From Billgrantia saliphila (GTDB lineage Bacteria; Pseudomonadota; Gammaproteobacteria; Pseudomonadales; Halomonadaceae), in contig NZ_PJRN01000002.1 of NCBI RefSeq assembly GCF_002930105.1, forward strand, positions 248,001 to 312,000: a DNA stretch of 64,000 nt, in the 5' to 3' direction. Below are positions 44,003 through 52,958 of the stretch, piece after piece (positions within the stretch are counted from its first letter, which is position 1; each line of letters begins with the position of its first letter). The translations under genes and the position numbers were made by a program. Below the pieces are notes generated by a model. That model had not been told where the DNA came from, did not search any database, and was given only the letters and a program-made list of their open reading frames with translations.

Positions 44003-46217
44003 TATGACGGCCGGAACCACGCTGGATCGCGCTCTGTGGTTGTCGGAGGACGATGCCGAAGCGCTGGCACGCGGGACCCACCGCAACCCGTTCTCGGTGC
44101 TTGGAATCCATGAAACGGATGAGGGTAACGTTCTGCGCGTCTTCCTGCCCGGCGCCCTGGGCGTCGATGTCCTCGATCGTGAAGACGGAACCTTGCGCTG
44201 CAGCCTGACGGCCATTCAGATTCCCGGCCTCTTCGCCGCCCAACTGCCACATGCCGCCCCCTACACCCTGCGCATCCGCTGGCCTCGGGGCGAGCAGATC
44301 ACCGAAGACCCCTATAGTTTCGGCCTGCTGCTGGGTGAAATGGACCTCTACCTGATCGGCGAGGGCAATCATCGCAACCTGGGGCACTGCCTGGGTGCCC
44401 AGCCCATGGAAGTGGATGGCGTGGAAGGTGTGCGCTTCGCCGTCTGGGCACCCAATGCCCGGCGGGTCTCGGTAGTGGGCAACTTCAACAGTTGGGACGG
44501 GCGCCGCCATGCCATGCGGCTGCGTCATCCCGCCGGGGTGTGGGAACTGTTCGTGCCGCGCCTCGGACCCGGCGAATCGTACAAGTACGAGATCCTCGAT
44601 GCCCAGGGCGCCCTCGGCCTGCGTGCCGATCCCGTGGCGCTCGCCACCGAGACCCCGCCGAACACCGCCTCGGTGGTCGCCGATACCCGACCTTTCACCT
44701 GGCATGACGAGGAGTGGATCGCCCGGCGCGGCGAGAGGCACGAACCAAACCGGCCGATCAGCATCTATGAAGTGCATGCCGCATCCTGGCGCAAGCACGG
44801 TGGCGACCACGGCGAGCTCTACAGCTGGCGGGAGCTGGCCGAGCACCTGATTCCTTACGTAACGGAGATGGGCTTTACCCATGTCGAGCTGCTGCCGATC
44901 ATGGAGCACCCGTTTGGCGGCTCCTGGGGATACCAGCCGCTGAGCCAGTTCGCGCCCAGCGGGCGCTTCGGCTCGCCCGCCGATTTTGCCCATTTCGTCG
45001 ACGAGTGCCACCGCGCGGGGCTCGGTGTGATACTCGACTGGGTACCGGCCCACTTCCCCACCGATCCCCACGGCCTGGCGCGCTTCGACGGCACCGCTCT
45101 CTACGAGTACGAACATCCCTTCGAGGGCTTCCATCAGGATTGGGATACCTTCATCTACAACCTGGGGCGACGCGAGGTGCACGGCTTCATGCTGGCCTCG
45201 GCGTTGCACTGGCTGCGGCACTTTCATGTCGATGCCCTGCGCGTCGACGCCGTCGCCTCGATGCTCTACCGCAACTACTCGCGCAAGGAGGGCGAGTGGA
45301 TCCCCAACAAGTACGGCGGCCATGAGAACCTGGAGGCGATCGACTTCCTGCGCCATCTCAACGAGGTCGTCGCCGAGGAGGTACCCGGGGCGGTGGTCAT
45401 CGCCGAGGAGTCCACGGCCTGGCCCGGCGTTACCCAGCCGACCGCCGAGGGCGGGCTGGGATTCGCCTATAAATGGAACATGGGCTGGATGCACGACACC
45501 CTGGAGTACATTTCCAAGGATCCGGTGTATCGCTCCTATGCCCACCACGACATGACGTTTCCGATGGTCTACGCCTTTTCGGAACACTTTGTGCTACCGA
45601 TTTCCCATGACGAGGTGGTGCACGGCAAGGGGTCACTGATCGGTAAGATGCCGGGAGACGAGTGGCAGAAGTTCGCCAATCTACGCGCCTACCTCTCCAT
45701 CATGTGGTCCCAGCCCGGCAAGAAGCTGCTGTTCATGGGCTGCGAGATCGCCCAATGGCGCGAGTGGAGTCACGACCGGGAACTCGACTGGTCGCTGCTC
45801 AGCGAGCCCCGTCATGACGGCATTCGGCGGCTGCTCGCCGACCTCAACCGACTCTACGTCGATCAGCCCGCGCTGCACGAATGCGATAGCGAGCCGCGGG
45901 GCTTCACCTGGGTCGTGGGTAATGACAACACCAACAGCGTCTTTGCCTGGCTGCGGTGGAGCCTATCGGGCGAACCGCTGCTGGTGGTCGCCAACATGAC
46001 ACCGATTCCTCGCGAAGGCTACCGGCTGGGCGTGCCCCATACCGGTGAATGGGAAGAGATCTTCAACAGCGATGCCGAGTGCTACGGGGGATCGAACATG
46101 GGTAACATGGGCCGCGTCATGGCCGATGACACGCCTCTTCACGGACAGGGCGCAAGCCTGGAGCTGACGCTGCCACCCCTGGCGGCCATACTGCTGCGCC
46201 CTGTCGAAGCGACCTGA
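43995..46217 (+). CDS. glgB: 1,4-alpha-glucan branching enzyme
   Basis: GH13 enzyme that introduces alpha-1,6 branches into glucan made by GlgE or GlgA. 740 residues: N1 domain, CBM48 ([20 protein letters not shown]), and the barrel with nucleophile Asp418 in [11 protein letters not shown], acid/base Glu in [11 protein letters not shown] (471-472), and [16 protein letters not shown] 43995 is chosen for its CGGGAG site and N-terminal match ([13 protein letters not shown]); a longer frame upstream lies within treS. Last gene of the 19-kb run; an 11-bp stem-loop follows. Confidence 0.96.
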
Positions 46218-46237
46218 AACTCATTCGAAGCGAAGCG

Positions 46238-46275
46238 TTGACGCCAGCCGGGCCACGCCGCCACGCTGGCGTCAA
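46238..46275. terminator. Stem-loop between glgB and the convergent HAD gene
   Basis: TTGACGCCAGC and GCTGGCGTCAA form a perfect 11-bp stem with a 16-base loop, centred between the two convergent stops. No T-run follows on either strand, so it is a hairpin in the terminator position rather than a classical Rho-independent terminator. Confidence 0.55.
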
Positions 46276-46304
46276 GCAACATGAACGTGATCAGTGGTTT
46301 CGGC

Positions 46305-46988
46305 CTAGCCCAACCTCTCCGCCAGCTCTCCGAGCTCGGCCACGGTTAGATCGGGCTCGACGCCCCAGGGATCGAAGGGGGCATCCAGGCTGCGCCGCAC
46401 CCAGGTGGCATGCAGGCCGGCGTGTCGCGCGCCGATCACGTCGAAAGGGTTGCTCGAGATCAGCCAGGTGTCGCCGGGCGCGACATCCAGACGATGGCGC
46501 AGATGCGCATAGACGGCCGGATCGGGCTTGAAGCGCTTCACCTCGTCGACGCTGATCACATCCTCGAACCGACCGCGAATCCCGGCCTGCCCGAGCAGGC
46601 CCTCGACCGCTTCCCGAGTGCCGTTGGAGAAGGCCACGCAGCGCATGCCGATGGCCTCCAGACGTTCCAGCGCGTCGGCCACTTCGGGGAATGCCGGCAG
46701 TCGGGAATAGACTGCCATCAAGTGTTGCTTGTCGACGTCCGAGAGCCGAGTCTGCAGAGCGCGGTCGGTGAATTCGAGTGCCTCTTGGGTGCATTGATCG
46801 AAAGGCACATAGGCGCCCATCAGGCCACGACGGAAACTGTACTCGAGCTGCCTGTCGCGCCACCGGCGCGAGAACTCCGGGGCCAGCGAGGCCTTGTCGG
46901 CCGTACCGAGCCGCTCCTCCAGTTCGGTGACCACGCCGTGGGTGTCGATCAGGGTGCCGTACACATCGAAGGCCAGAACCGTTGCCAT
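46305..46988 (-). CDS. Haloacid dehalogenase type II family hydrolase
   Basis: HAD-superfamily hydrolase of 227 residues. Motif I is VLAFDVYGTLID (nucleophile Asp near residue 8), motif II AFSNGTREAV, and the Lys motif VKRFKPDPAVYAH; SSNPFDVIGARHAGL is the type II motif III/IV region. ATG 46988 starts at the first strand. Last gene in the direction of eutBC (74 bp behind eutC), so it may be co-transcribed with the hydroxyectoine genes. Its substrate is unknown; haloacids or phosphorylated/hydroxylated small acids are possible. Confidence 0.87.
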   Translation of the reverse strand: MATVLAFDVYGTLIDTHGVVTELEERLGTADKASLAPEFSRRWRDRQLEYSFRRGLMGAYVPFDQCTQEALEFTDRALQTRLSDVDKQHLMAVYSRLPAFPEVADALERLEAIGMRCVAFSNGTREAVEGLLGQAGIRGRFEDVISVDEVKRFKPDPAVYAHLRHRLDVAPGDTWLISSNPFDVIGARHAGLHATWVRRSLDAPFDPWGVEPDLTVAELGELAERLG

Positions 46989-47062
46989 CTGCAGTGCTCC
47001 TCGTTCGTTGACGTTAGGCAAGCATGGCGTCTGCCACGCCGCGCCTCAAGGCGATGCGTATC

Positions 47063-48019
47063 TCAGCCGCCCTGGGCGAGACGAGACAGCGCGAAGCTGG
47101 CGATGGCCGTATCCTGCACCCCCGTACCGGTCAGATCGCAAACGGTGATGGCCGCGTCCGAGACACGCAGGGTCTCGCCGCGCTCGATGACTCGGCCCAA
47201 CTCGTGAACCTTGAACGGCGGCTCGCGATCCTGTCCGGCAAAGACCTTCAGCTCGCCGTTGTGCTCGCTCTGGGCGCGCGTATCGCAGACGAACGCATCG
47301 GCCCGGGTCAGCACCGACTCGTCCAGCTCGCGCTTGTCCGGACTGTCCGACCCCATGGCAGTGACATGAACGCCCTCCGGCAGGTCGCGGGCCTGCAGCA
47401 GCGGCTCACGCGACGGGGTGGCGGTGACGATGATATCGGCCTGCTCGCAGGCGGCGCGCACGCTATCGTGGAGGTGCACCTCCAGCCCCTGCCTGCGCAT
47501 ATCGTCGGCATATGCCTCGGCGCTCTCACGGCGCCGCGTCCAGACGTCGAGAATGTCGATATCACGCACCAGGCGCAGCGCCTCGACCTGGCGATGCGCC
47601 TGCTCGCCGGCACCGATCACCGCCACGCGGCGGCTGGTCCGGCGGGAGAGATGCTTGGCGGCGATGGCACCCGCCACGGCGGTGCGCACCATGGTCAAGT
47701 AGCCGTCATCGAACAGCACGGCTTCGACCCGCCCCGTCTCGGCGGAGAACAGCATCATCAGTCCGCTGAGGCTCGGCAGGCCGCGCTTGGGATTGTCGAA
47801 GGAGCCGGTACTGACCTTGATGGCAAAGCGCTCCCAGCCCTTGAGGTGGGCCGTCTTGACATCGACCTCGCTGTTGAACTCCTCCATCGACATTGACAGG
47901 ATCGGCGGCTGTACGGCCTCGCCGCGGCCCAGTGCGGCGAAACCCGCCTCGACCTGACGCAGCGCTTCCTCGTCGATACCGACGGCTGCGGCTATCTCGT
48001 CACGCTGATAGAGCTTCAT
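47063..48019 (-). CDS. eutC: Ornithine cyclodeaminase family protein EutC (hydroxyectoine use)
   Basis: 318-residue NAD-dependent enzyme of the ornithine cyclodeaminase/mu-crystallin family. Rossmann motif VAVIGAGEQAHRQVEAL near residue 125, VKVSTGSFDNPKRGLPSLSG-type N-terminal substrate region (here beginning IKVSTGS), and TAMGSDSPDKRELDESVL. In rhizobial and marine gene clusters the EutB/EutC pair is tied to hydroxyectoine catabolism and thought to handle the hydroxylated diaminobutyrate intermediate. ATG 48019 follows GGAGG. It lies 67 bp behind eutB and next to the doe genes. Confidence 0.86.
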   Translation of the reverse strand: MKLYQRDEIAAAVGIDEEALRQVEAGFAALGRGEAVQPPILSMSMEEFNSEVDVKTAHLKGWERFAIKVSTGSFDNPKRGLPSLSGLMMLFSAETGRVEAVLFDDGYLTMVRTAVAGAIAAKHLSRRTSRRVAVIGAGEQAHRQVEALRLVRDIDILDVWTRRRESAEAYADDMRRQGLEVHLHDSVRAACEQADIIVTATPSREPLLQARDLPEGVHVTAMGSDSPDKRELDESVLTRADAFVCDTRAQSEHNGELKVFAGQDREPPFKVHELGRVIERGETLRVSDAAITVCDLTGTGVQDTAIASFALSRLAQGG

Positions 48020-48086
48020 CTCGCTACCTCCCACTTGATACGAACGGGCTTTGCCGAAGGCAAGCGTAGCCAGCCTCCGAAAGCGC

Positions 48087-49085
48087 CTAGCGACCGATCA
48101 TGGCCCGGGCCCGATCCAGCGTCTCCAGCGCCACACCGTTGCCGGAGAGAATCAGCGCCACCCGCTGGCCACGCACGTCGAGGCCGTGCTCGACCAGCGC
48201 GGCGAGACCCACCGCGGCGGCCCCCTCCACCAGCAGCTTCTCGTGCTCGAGAATGTCGACCATGGCATGGGCGATGGCCGTTTCCGATACCTGGACATGG
48301 TCGTCGAGCACCTCGCGCACCAGGGCGAAGGTGCAGCGGTTGTCGAGACCGATGCCGCCGCCGAGCGAGTCGGCCAGGCTCTCGACCTCTTCCACCTCGA
48401 CGGGCCGGCCCACCTGCAGGCTCTCCCACATGGCTGCCCCGCGCGCAAGACTCACACCCGTGACGCGTGTCTCCGGGCGAATGGCCTTGACCGCCGCGCC
48501 GATGCCGCCGAGCAGCCCGCCGCCTGAGAGCCCGACGATGACCCGATCGAGATCCGGCATATCCTCCATCAGTTCCAGGCCAATGGTGCCCTGCCCGGCC
48601 GCGATAAGCGGATCGTCAAAGGGTGGAATCAGGGTCATGCCGCGCTCGCGCACCAGCCGCTCGACCTCGCCGAAGGCCTCGTCCTGGCTCCGGCCGATGC
48701 GCTTCACCTCGGCGCCCAGCACCTCGATGGCGGCGACCTTGTTGGACGGCACCAGGCGCGACAGGCAGATCGTCGCGGGCACGCCGAACCGGCCTGCGGC
48801 ATAGGCCACCGCGCGGCCGTGATTGCCGGTGGAGGCCGTGGTCACCCCCGCTGCCAGGGCATCGCGGCCATGGCGCTCGATCAACGCAGCGATCATATTG
48901 GTGGCGCCGCGCAGCTTGAACGCGCCGGTGGGTTGAGACGTCTCGAGCTTGAGCCGGATATCGGCATCGAAACGCTCGGAGAGCGAACGTGAACGGATCA
49001 GCGGGGTGCGCTCCACCTGACCGCCGATGCGGTGGCGGGCCTGGTAGAGGGTGGCGAGGGAAACGCCATGCTGGGGTCGGGACAT
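48087..49085 (-). CDS. eutB: Threonine dehydratase-like PLP enzyme EutB (hydroxyectoine use)
   Basis: 332-residue fold-type II PLP enzyme. Schiff-base Lys in QPTGAFKLRGATNM near residue 57, the cofactor phosphate loop SGGGLLGGIGAAV, and TTASTGNHGRAVAYAAG binding the substrate carboxylate. No regulatory ACT domain, unlike biosynthetic IlvA. ATG 49085 starts MSRPQHGV; the region upstream has no ribosome site. Paired with eutC on the same strand. The specific role in hydroxyectoine breakdown is inferred from this pairing and the doe neighbourhood; a plain threonine/serine dehydratase is the alternative. Confidence 0.84.
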   Translation of the reverse strand: MSRPQHGVSLATLYQARHRIGGQVERTPLIRSRSLSERFDADIRLKLETSQPTGAFKLRGATNMIAALIERHGRDALAAGVTTASTGNHGRAVAYAAGRFGVPATICLSRLVPSNKVAAIEVLGAEVKRIGRSQDEAFGEVERLVRERGMTLIPPFDDPLIAAGQGTIGLELMEDMPDLDRVIVGLSGGGLLGGIGAAVKAIRPETRVTGVSLARGAAMWESLQVGRPVEVEEVESLADSLGGGIGLDNRCTFALVREVLDDHVQVSETAIAHAMVDILEHEKLLVEGAAAVGLAALVEHGLDVRGQRVALILSGNGVALETLDRARAMIGR

Positions 49086-49166
49086 ACGGAACTCGCTCGA
49101 AGGCTTTGTCCGAAGTGTGTCGACATACGTCTTGCAGAGTAGAAGAGATCGCAAGACAAGGACAAT

Positions 49167-49200
49167 GAAGAGAAAGGCCGCGGGATCGTTTCCCGCGGCC
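49167..49200 (-). terminator. Rho-independent terminator after doeD
   Basis: On the minus strand GGCCGCGGGA, a five-base loop and TCCCGCGGCC form a perfect 10-bp stem, followed by TTTCTCTTCATT. It lies 16 bases past the doeD stop and separates doeCD from eutBC. Confidence 0.9.
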
Positions 49201-49216
49201 TCGGACTCTGCTCAGC

Positions 49217-50641
49217 TCAGCTCAGCGACATGGAGGCCTTGACGGCACCCTCTCGGACCAGTTGGTCGGTCACCTTGTCGACCGCGCGCTTGGCCCGGGC
49301 GACGATCTCGTCAATCTCTTCGCGAGTGGCGATCAGCGGCGGCGCGAAGCCGAGGATGTCGCCCTGCGGCATGGCGCGAGCGATCAGGTTCTCGTCGAGC
49401 GCCGCCGCGGCGATGCGCGCGCCGACCTTGTGCGTGGCATCGAAGTGCTTGCGCTTGGCCGGGTCGACGGAGAACTCGAGCGCCGCCAGCATGCCCACGC
49501 CGCGCACGTTGCCGACGATGGGATGCTCGCCGAAGGCGGCCTGCATCCGCTGCTGCAGGTAGGCGCCGGTCTCGGCGGCGTTCCGGGTCAGCCCCTCGCG
49601 CTCGATGATCGCCAGGTTGGCCAGCGCCGCGGCGCAGCCCAGGGCGTGGCCGGAGTAGGTCCAGCCGTGACCGATGGGACCGTACTCGCCGGTGCCTTGC
49701 TCCAGTACCTGCCACACGCGGTCGCCGACGATCACACCGGAGAGCGGCTGGTAGGCACTGGTGAGCCCCTTGGCGACCGTGATCAGGTCGGGCTTGATGC
49801 CGTAGAAGTGGCTACCGAAGTCGGCGCCGATGCGGCCGAAGCCACACACCACTTCGTCGGCGATCAGCAGCACGTCGTACTTGGCCAGCACGCCCTGGAT
49901 CGCTTCCCAGTAACCCTCGGGCGGCGGCACGATACCGCCAGTACCGAGTACCGGCTCGCCGATGAAGGCGGCCACGGTATCGGGGCCTTCGGCCAGGATC
50001 ATTTCCTCGAGCTTATGCGCGCAATGCTGCGAGAACTCGCGCTCGGTCATGCCCTCCTGCTCGGCGGCACGGTGGTAGTAGTACGGCGCCTCGGTGTGCA
50101 GGATGCCGGCCAGCGGCAAGTCGAACTGATCGTGGAATGCCTTGAGGCCGGTCAGCGAGCCGGTGGCCAAGCCGGAGCCGTGGTAGCCGCGCTGGCGCGA
50201 GATCACCTTCTTCTTCTGCGGGCGACCGAGCACATTGTTGTAGTACCGCACGATCTTGAGCTGGGTCTCGTTGGCGTCGCTGCCGCCGAGGCCGTAGTAG
50301 ACCTTGGACATGCCGGGGCCGGCGAGCTCGATGATCTTCTCGGACAGCGCAATCTGCGGCTCGTTGGAGTGGCCCACGTAGGTGTGGTAGTAGGAGAGCT
50401 CCAGCGCCTGCTGGTAGATCGCCTCGGCCACCTCGGTACGGCCGTAGCCGATATTGACGCAGTACAGGCCGGCGAAGCCGTCGATGAACTCGCGGCCGTC
50501 CTTGTCGACGATGTGGATGCCCTTGCCGCCGGTGATCACCCGACCCGGCGCGTCGCCGTGGGCGAAGTCGCGCAGGTGGGTGGAGGCGTGAAAGGTGACC
50601 TTGCGGTCGCGCTCGATCAGATCGCGGTGCTGCTGGCTCAT
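49217..50641 (-). CDS. doeD: Diaminobutyrate transaminase DoeD
   Basis: Class III (omega) aminotransferase of 474 residues converting L-2,4-diaminobutyrate to aspartate-semialdehyde in ectoine degradation. N-terminal FIDGFAGLYCVNIGYGRTEVA, cofactor-binding GGSDANETQLKI, aspartate motif LLIADEVVCGFGRIG, and the Schiff-base Lys in LITVAKGLTSAYQPLSGV. Position directly behind doeC, as in Halomonas elongata, supports the specific name over other omega-transaminases. 59 bp after doeC; terminator follows. Confidence 0.92.
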   Translation of the reverse strand: MSQQHRDLIERDRKVTFHASTHLRDFAHGDAPGRVITGGKGIHIVDKDGREFIDGFAGLYCVNIGYGRTEVAEAIYQQALELSYYHTYVGHSNEPQIALSEKIIELAGPGMSKVYYGLGGSDANETQLKIVRYYNNVLGRPQKKKVISRQRGYHGSGLATGSLTGLKAFHDQFDLPLAGILHTEAPYYYHRAAEQEGMTEREFSQHCAHKLEEMILAEGPDTVAAFIGEPVLGTGGIVPPPEGYWEAIQGVLAKYDVLLIADEVVCGFGRIGADFGSHFYGIKPDLITVAKGLTSAYQPLSGVIVGDRVWQVLEQGTGEYGPIGHGWTYSGHALGCAAALANLAIIEREGLTRNAAETGAYLQQRMQAAFGEHPIVGNVRGVGMLAALEFSVDPAKRKHFDATHKVGARIAAAALDENLIARAMPQGDILGFAPPLIATREEIDEIVARAKRAVDKVTDQLVREGAVKASMSLS

Positions 50642-50700
50642 TGTGCTCTCTCTTCTTCAAGGCCCCGCCGCGGCGGGGAGATGTTCAAATTCAATTATGA

Positions 50701-52194
50701 TTAGCTTCCGGAAACTGATCCCAAGGCGCCCAGGCAGTAATACTTCGTCTCCAGATACTCATCGATACCGGTGATACCACCCTCGCGGCCTAACCCCGAC
50801 TGCTTGACGCCGCCGAAGGGCACGGGCGGCCCGGTCATCTTCACCGAGTTGACGCTGACCATGCCGTACTCCAGCGCCCGCAGCAGCTTCCAGATGCGGC
50901 GAATATCGTGGGTATAGACATAGGCCGCCAGACCGTACTCGGTGTCGTTGGCCATGGCGATGACTTCATCGTCGTCGCGGTAGGCGGTCACGCCCGCCAC
51001 CGGCGCGAAGTTCTCCTCGCGCCACACCTTCATCTGCGGCGTCACCCCAGTGAGCAGCACCGGCATGAAGAAGTTCTCGCCCGGCGCCTGGGTCTGGTCG
51101 CCGGCGACCAGCGTAGCCCCGCGAGAGATGGCGTCATCGACGATGGCCGCCGCCTTGTCTACCGCCTGGCGATGGATCAGCGGGCCCAGATCGATCTCGC
51201 TCTCCAGGCCGTTGCCCACGGTCAGCGCTGCCATGCGCTCGGCGAAGTGCTCGACGAACTCGTCGTGGATCGACTCGTGTACCAGGATACGGTTGGCCGC
51301 CAAGCAGTCCTGGCCCGCGGTTTGGAACTTGGCCGCCACTGCGGCGAGGGCCGCCTCCTTGGGATCCATGTCGGGGCCGACGATGAACGGCGCATTACCG
51401 CCCAGCTCCAGCGACACACGCTTCACGGTGCTCGCGCTCTGCTCCAGCAGCAGTCGGCCGACTCGGGTGGAACCGGTGAAGGATAGCGCCTTGACGCGCT
51501 CCTCGGCACATAGAATCTTCGATACCTCGGCCGGCTCGCCCAGCACCACGTTGAATACCCCGGCCGGGATGCCGGCGCGTTCGGCCAGCTCGGCCAGCGC
51601 CAGCGCCGAAAACGGCGTCTCGCCCGCAGGCTTGACCACCACGGTGCAACCGGCCGCCATGGCCGCGGCCGCCTTGCGCGTGATCATGGCCAACGGGAAG
51701 TTCCACGGCGTGATCAGCGCGGCGATACCCACTGGCTCCTTGAGCGTACCCAGTGCGGCATTGGGAATATGACTGGGAATGGTCTCGCCGAAGGTGCGCT
51801 TGCCCTCCTCGGCGAACCAGCGCACGAAGCTGGCACCGTACTCGACCTCGCCACGCGCGTCGGGCAGCGGCTTACCCTGCTCCAGCGTCATGATGGTGGC
51901 CAGGTCTTCGCGGTTGGCCTGCAGCAGATCGTACCAGGCGAGCAGGCGCTCGCAGCGCTCGTCGGCGCGCAGCGCACGCCAGTGGGCGAAGGCGGCATCG
52001 GCAGCATCCACGGCCTCGCGGATCTGATGGGCTTCGAGCCAGGGAATGTAACCGATGGCCTCGCCCGTGGCCGGGTCATAGACCGTCTCTTCCCGGCCGC
52101 CGTCGCCGTGGGTCCACTTGCCGTTCACGTAGGCGTGCTGACGGAACAGGCGCGGATCGTCGAGTTGCGCGGTCAGCGTGTTGGACAGTTTCAT
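50701..52194 (-). CDS. doeC: Aspartate-semialdehyde dehydrogenase DoeC (ectoine degradation)
   Basis: Aldehyde dehydrogenase superfamily enzyme of 497 residues, oxidising aspartate-semialdehyde to aspartate as the last step of ectoine catabolism. PWNFPLAMITRKAAAAMAAG, the NAD loop FTGSTRVGRLL, catalytic Glu in VSLELGGNAPFIV and catalytic Cys in TAGQDCLAANRI, with PFGGVKQSGLGREGG near the end. Close to succinate-semialdehyde dehydrogenases, so the name depends on the doeD and doeABX neighbours. ATG 52194 has a near-perfect GGAGGTGA ribosome site. A 239-bp control region with two A-tract repeats lies in front. Confidence 0.91.
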   Translation of the reverse strand: MKLSNTLTAQLDDPRLFRQHAYVNGKWTHGDGGREETVYDPATGEAIGYIPWLEAHQIREAVDAADAAFAHWRALRADERCERLLAWYDLLQANREDLATIMTLEQGKPLPDARGEVEYGASFVRWFAEEGKRTFGETIPSHIPNAALGTLKEPVGIAALITPWNFPLAMITRKAAAAMAAGCTVVVKPAGETPFSALALAELAERAGIPAGVFNVVLGEPAEVSKILCAEERVKALSFTGSTRVGRLLLEQSASTVKRVSLELGGNAPFIVGPDMDPKEAALAAVAAKFQTAGQDCLAANRILVHESIHDEFVEHFAERMAALTVGNGLESEIDLGPLIHRQAVDKAAAIVDDAISRGATLVAGDQTQAPGENFFMPVLLTGVTPQMKVWREENFAPVAGVTAYRDDDEVIAMANDTEYGLAAYVYTHDIRRIWKLLRALEYGMVSVNSVKMTGPPVPFGGVKQSGLGREGGITGIDEYLETKYYCLGALGSVSGS

Positions 52195-52327
52195 GGTCAC
52201 CTCCCCTGACACCGGCCCGTTCTGACGAGACCGGCGATGGCAAAAACAGGCGAGCAGCCAGCGGCTGCTCAATGCCTACAGGGTAAAGGGGAAAGAGGAT
52301 CAGGACTTTTCGTTAGCCGGCAAGGCG

Positions 52328-52374
52328 AATGCGCTTTTTTTCGTCATGACTGGGGATAATGCGTTTTTTTCTGT
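52328..52374. repeat. Two A-tract direct repeats upstream of doeC
   Basis: AATGCGCTTTTTTTCGT (52328-52344) and AATGCGTTTTTTTCTGT (52358-52374) repeat at exactly 30 bp, about three helical turns. Read on the doeC strand they are A7 tracts followed by GCATT. Phased A-tracts bend DNA, and Lrp/AsnC-type proteins such as the neighbouring DoeX bind repeated, phased sites. Likely DoeX control region for doeCD; inferred. Confidence 0.6.
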
Positions 52375-52433
52375 AGCCCCGCTGCTGCTTTATCGGTGAA
52401 GACCGCTCCGCGGTGGCGTTGGCCCCCCCGGGT

Positions 52434-52910
52434 TCAGGGGGAGAAGTCCTCCTTGGCGAAACCAAGAGCGGGGCTTTTCACCGTCTTGGTGACGATATAG
52501 GTGAAATAGCGCTCGATGCCGGCCTCCGAGGTGAGCCATTCGTCGATCAACCGCTGGTAGGCATCGACGGAGTCGGCCTCCACCTTCATCAGGTAATCGA
52601 CTCCGCCGCCCACCGCCACGCACTCGGTAACCTCGGGCCTCTCGTGGACCAGCGCCTCGAAGCGGGCGAAGCTCTCGGCATTATGCTGCTTGAGCTCGAT
52701 CTGGACCCATACCGGTGTGCGCTTTACCAGCGCGCTGGGATTGATCCGAGCGCTGTAGCCTTGGATGATGCCGGCCTTCTCCAGACGCCGCACGCGCTCC
52801 CAGCACGGGCTGACCGAGAGATTGATCGCCTCGGCCAGCTTCGACTTGGTGATGCGTCCATCGCGGGACAGGATCTCGAGAATCTTCAGGTCATAGCGAT
52901 CGAGCTTCAT
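52434..52910 (-). CDS. doeX: Lrp/AsnC-family regulator DoeX
   Basis: 158-residue DNA-binding regulator. N-terminal helix-turn-helix (LDRYDLKILEILSRDGRITKS split over helix 1-2, then LSVSPCWERVRRLEKAGII) and a C-terminal RAM/AsnC ligand domain (VTECVAVGGGVDYLMKVEA). Third gene of doeABX, in the order known from Halomonas elongata, where DoeX is the cluster's regulator. It is transcribed towards doeC across the A-tract repeats, which are plausible binding sites. Confidence 0.92.
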   Translation of the reverse strand: MKLDRYDLKILEILSRDGRITKSKLAEAINLSVSPCWERVRRLEKAGIIQGYSARINPSALVKRTPVWVQIELKQHNAESFARFEALVHERPEVTECVAVGGGVDYLMKVEADSVDAYQRLIDEWLTSEAGIERYFTYIVTKTVKSPALGFAKEDFSP

Positions 52911-52958
52911 TTTTCTCTCTTATTCGATGGCACGCCAATCGTGACTCGGCGGCTCGAG

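Noticed and set aside
49262..50704. 480-codon plus-strand frame opposite doeD
   Set aside because: Antisense shadow; Leu/Gly/Asp-rich without motifs, while doeD carries all aminotransferase residues.
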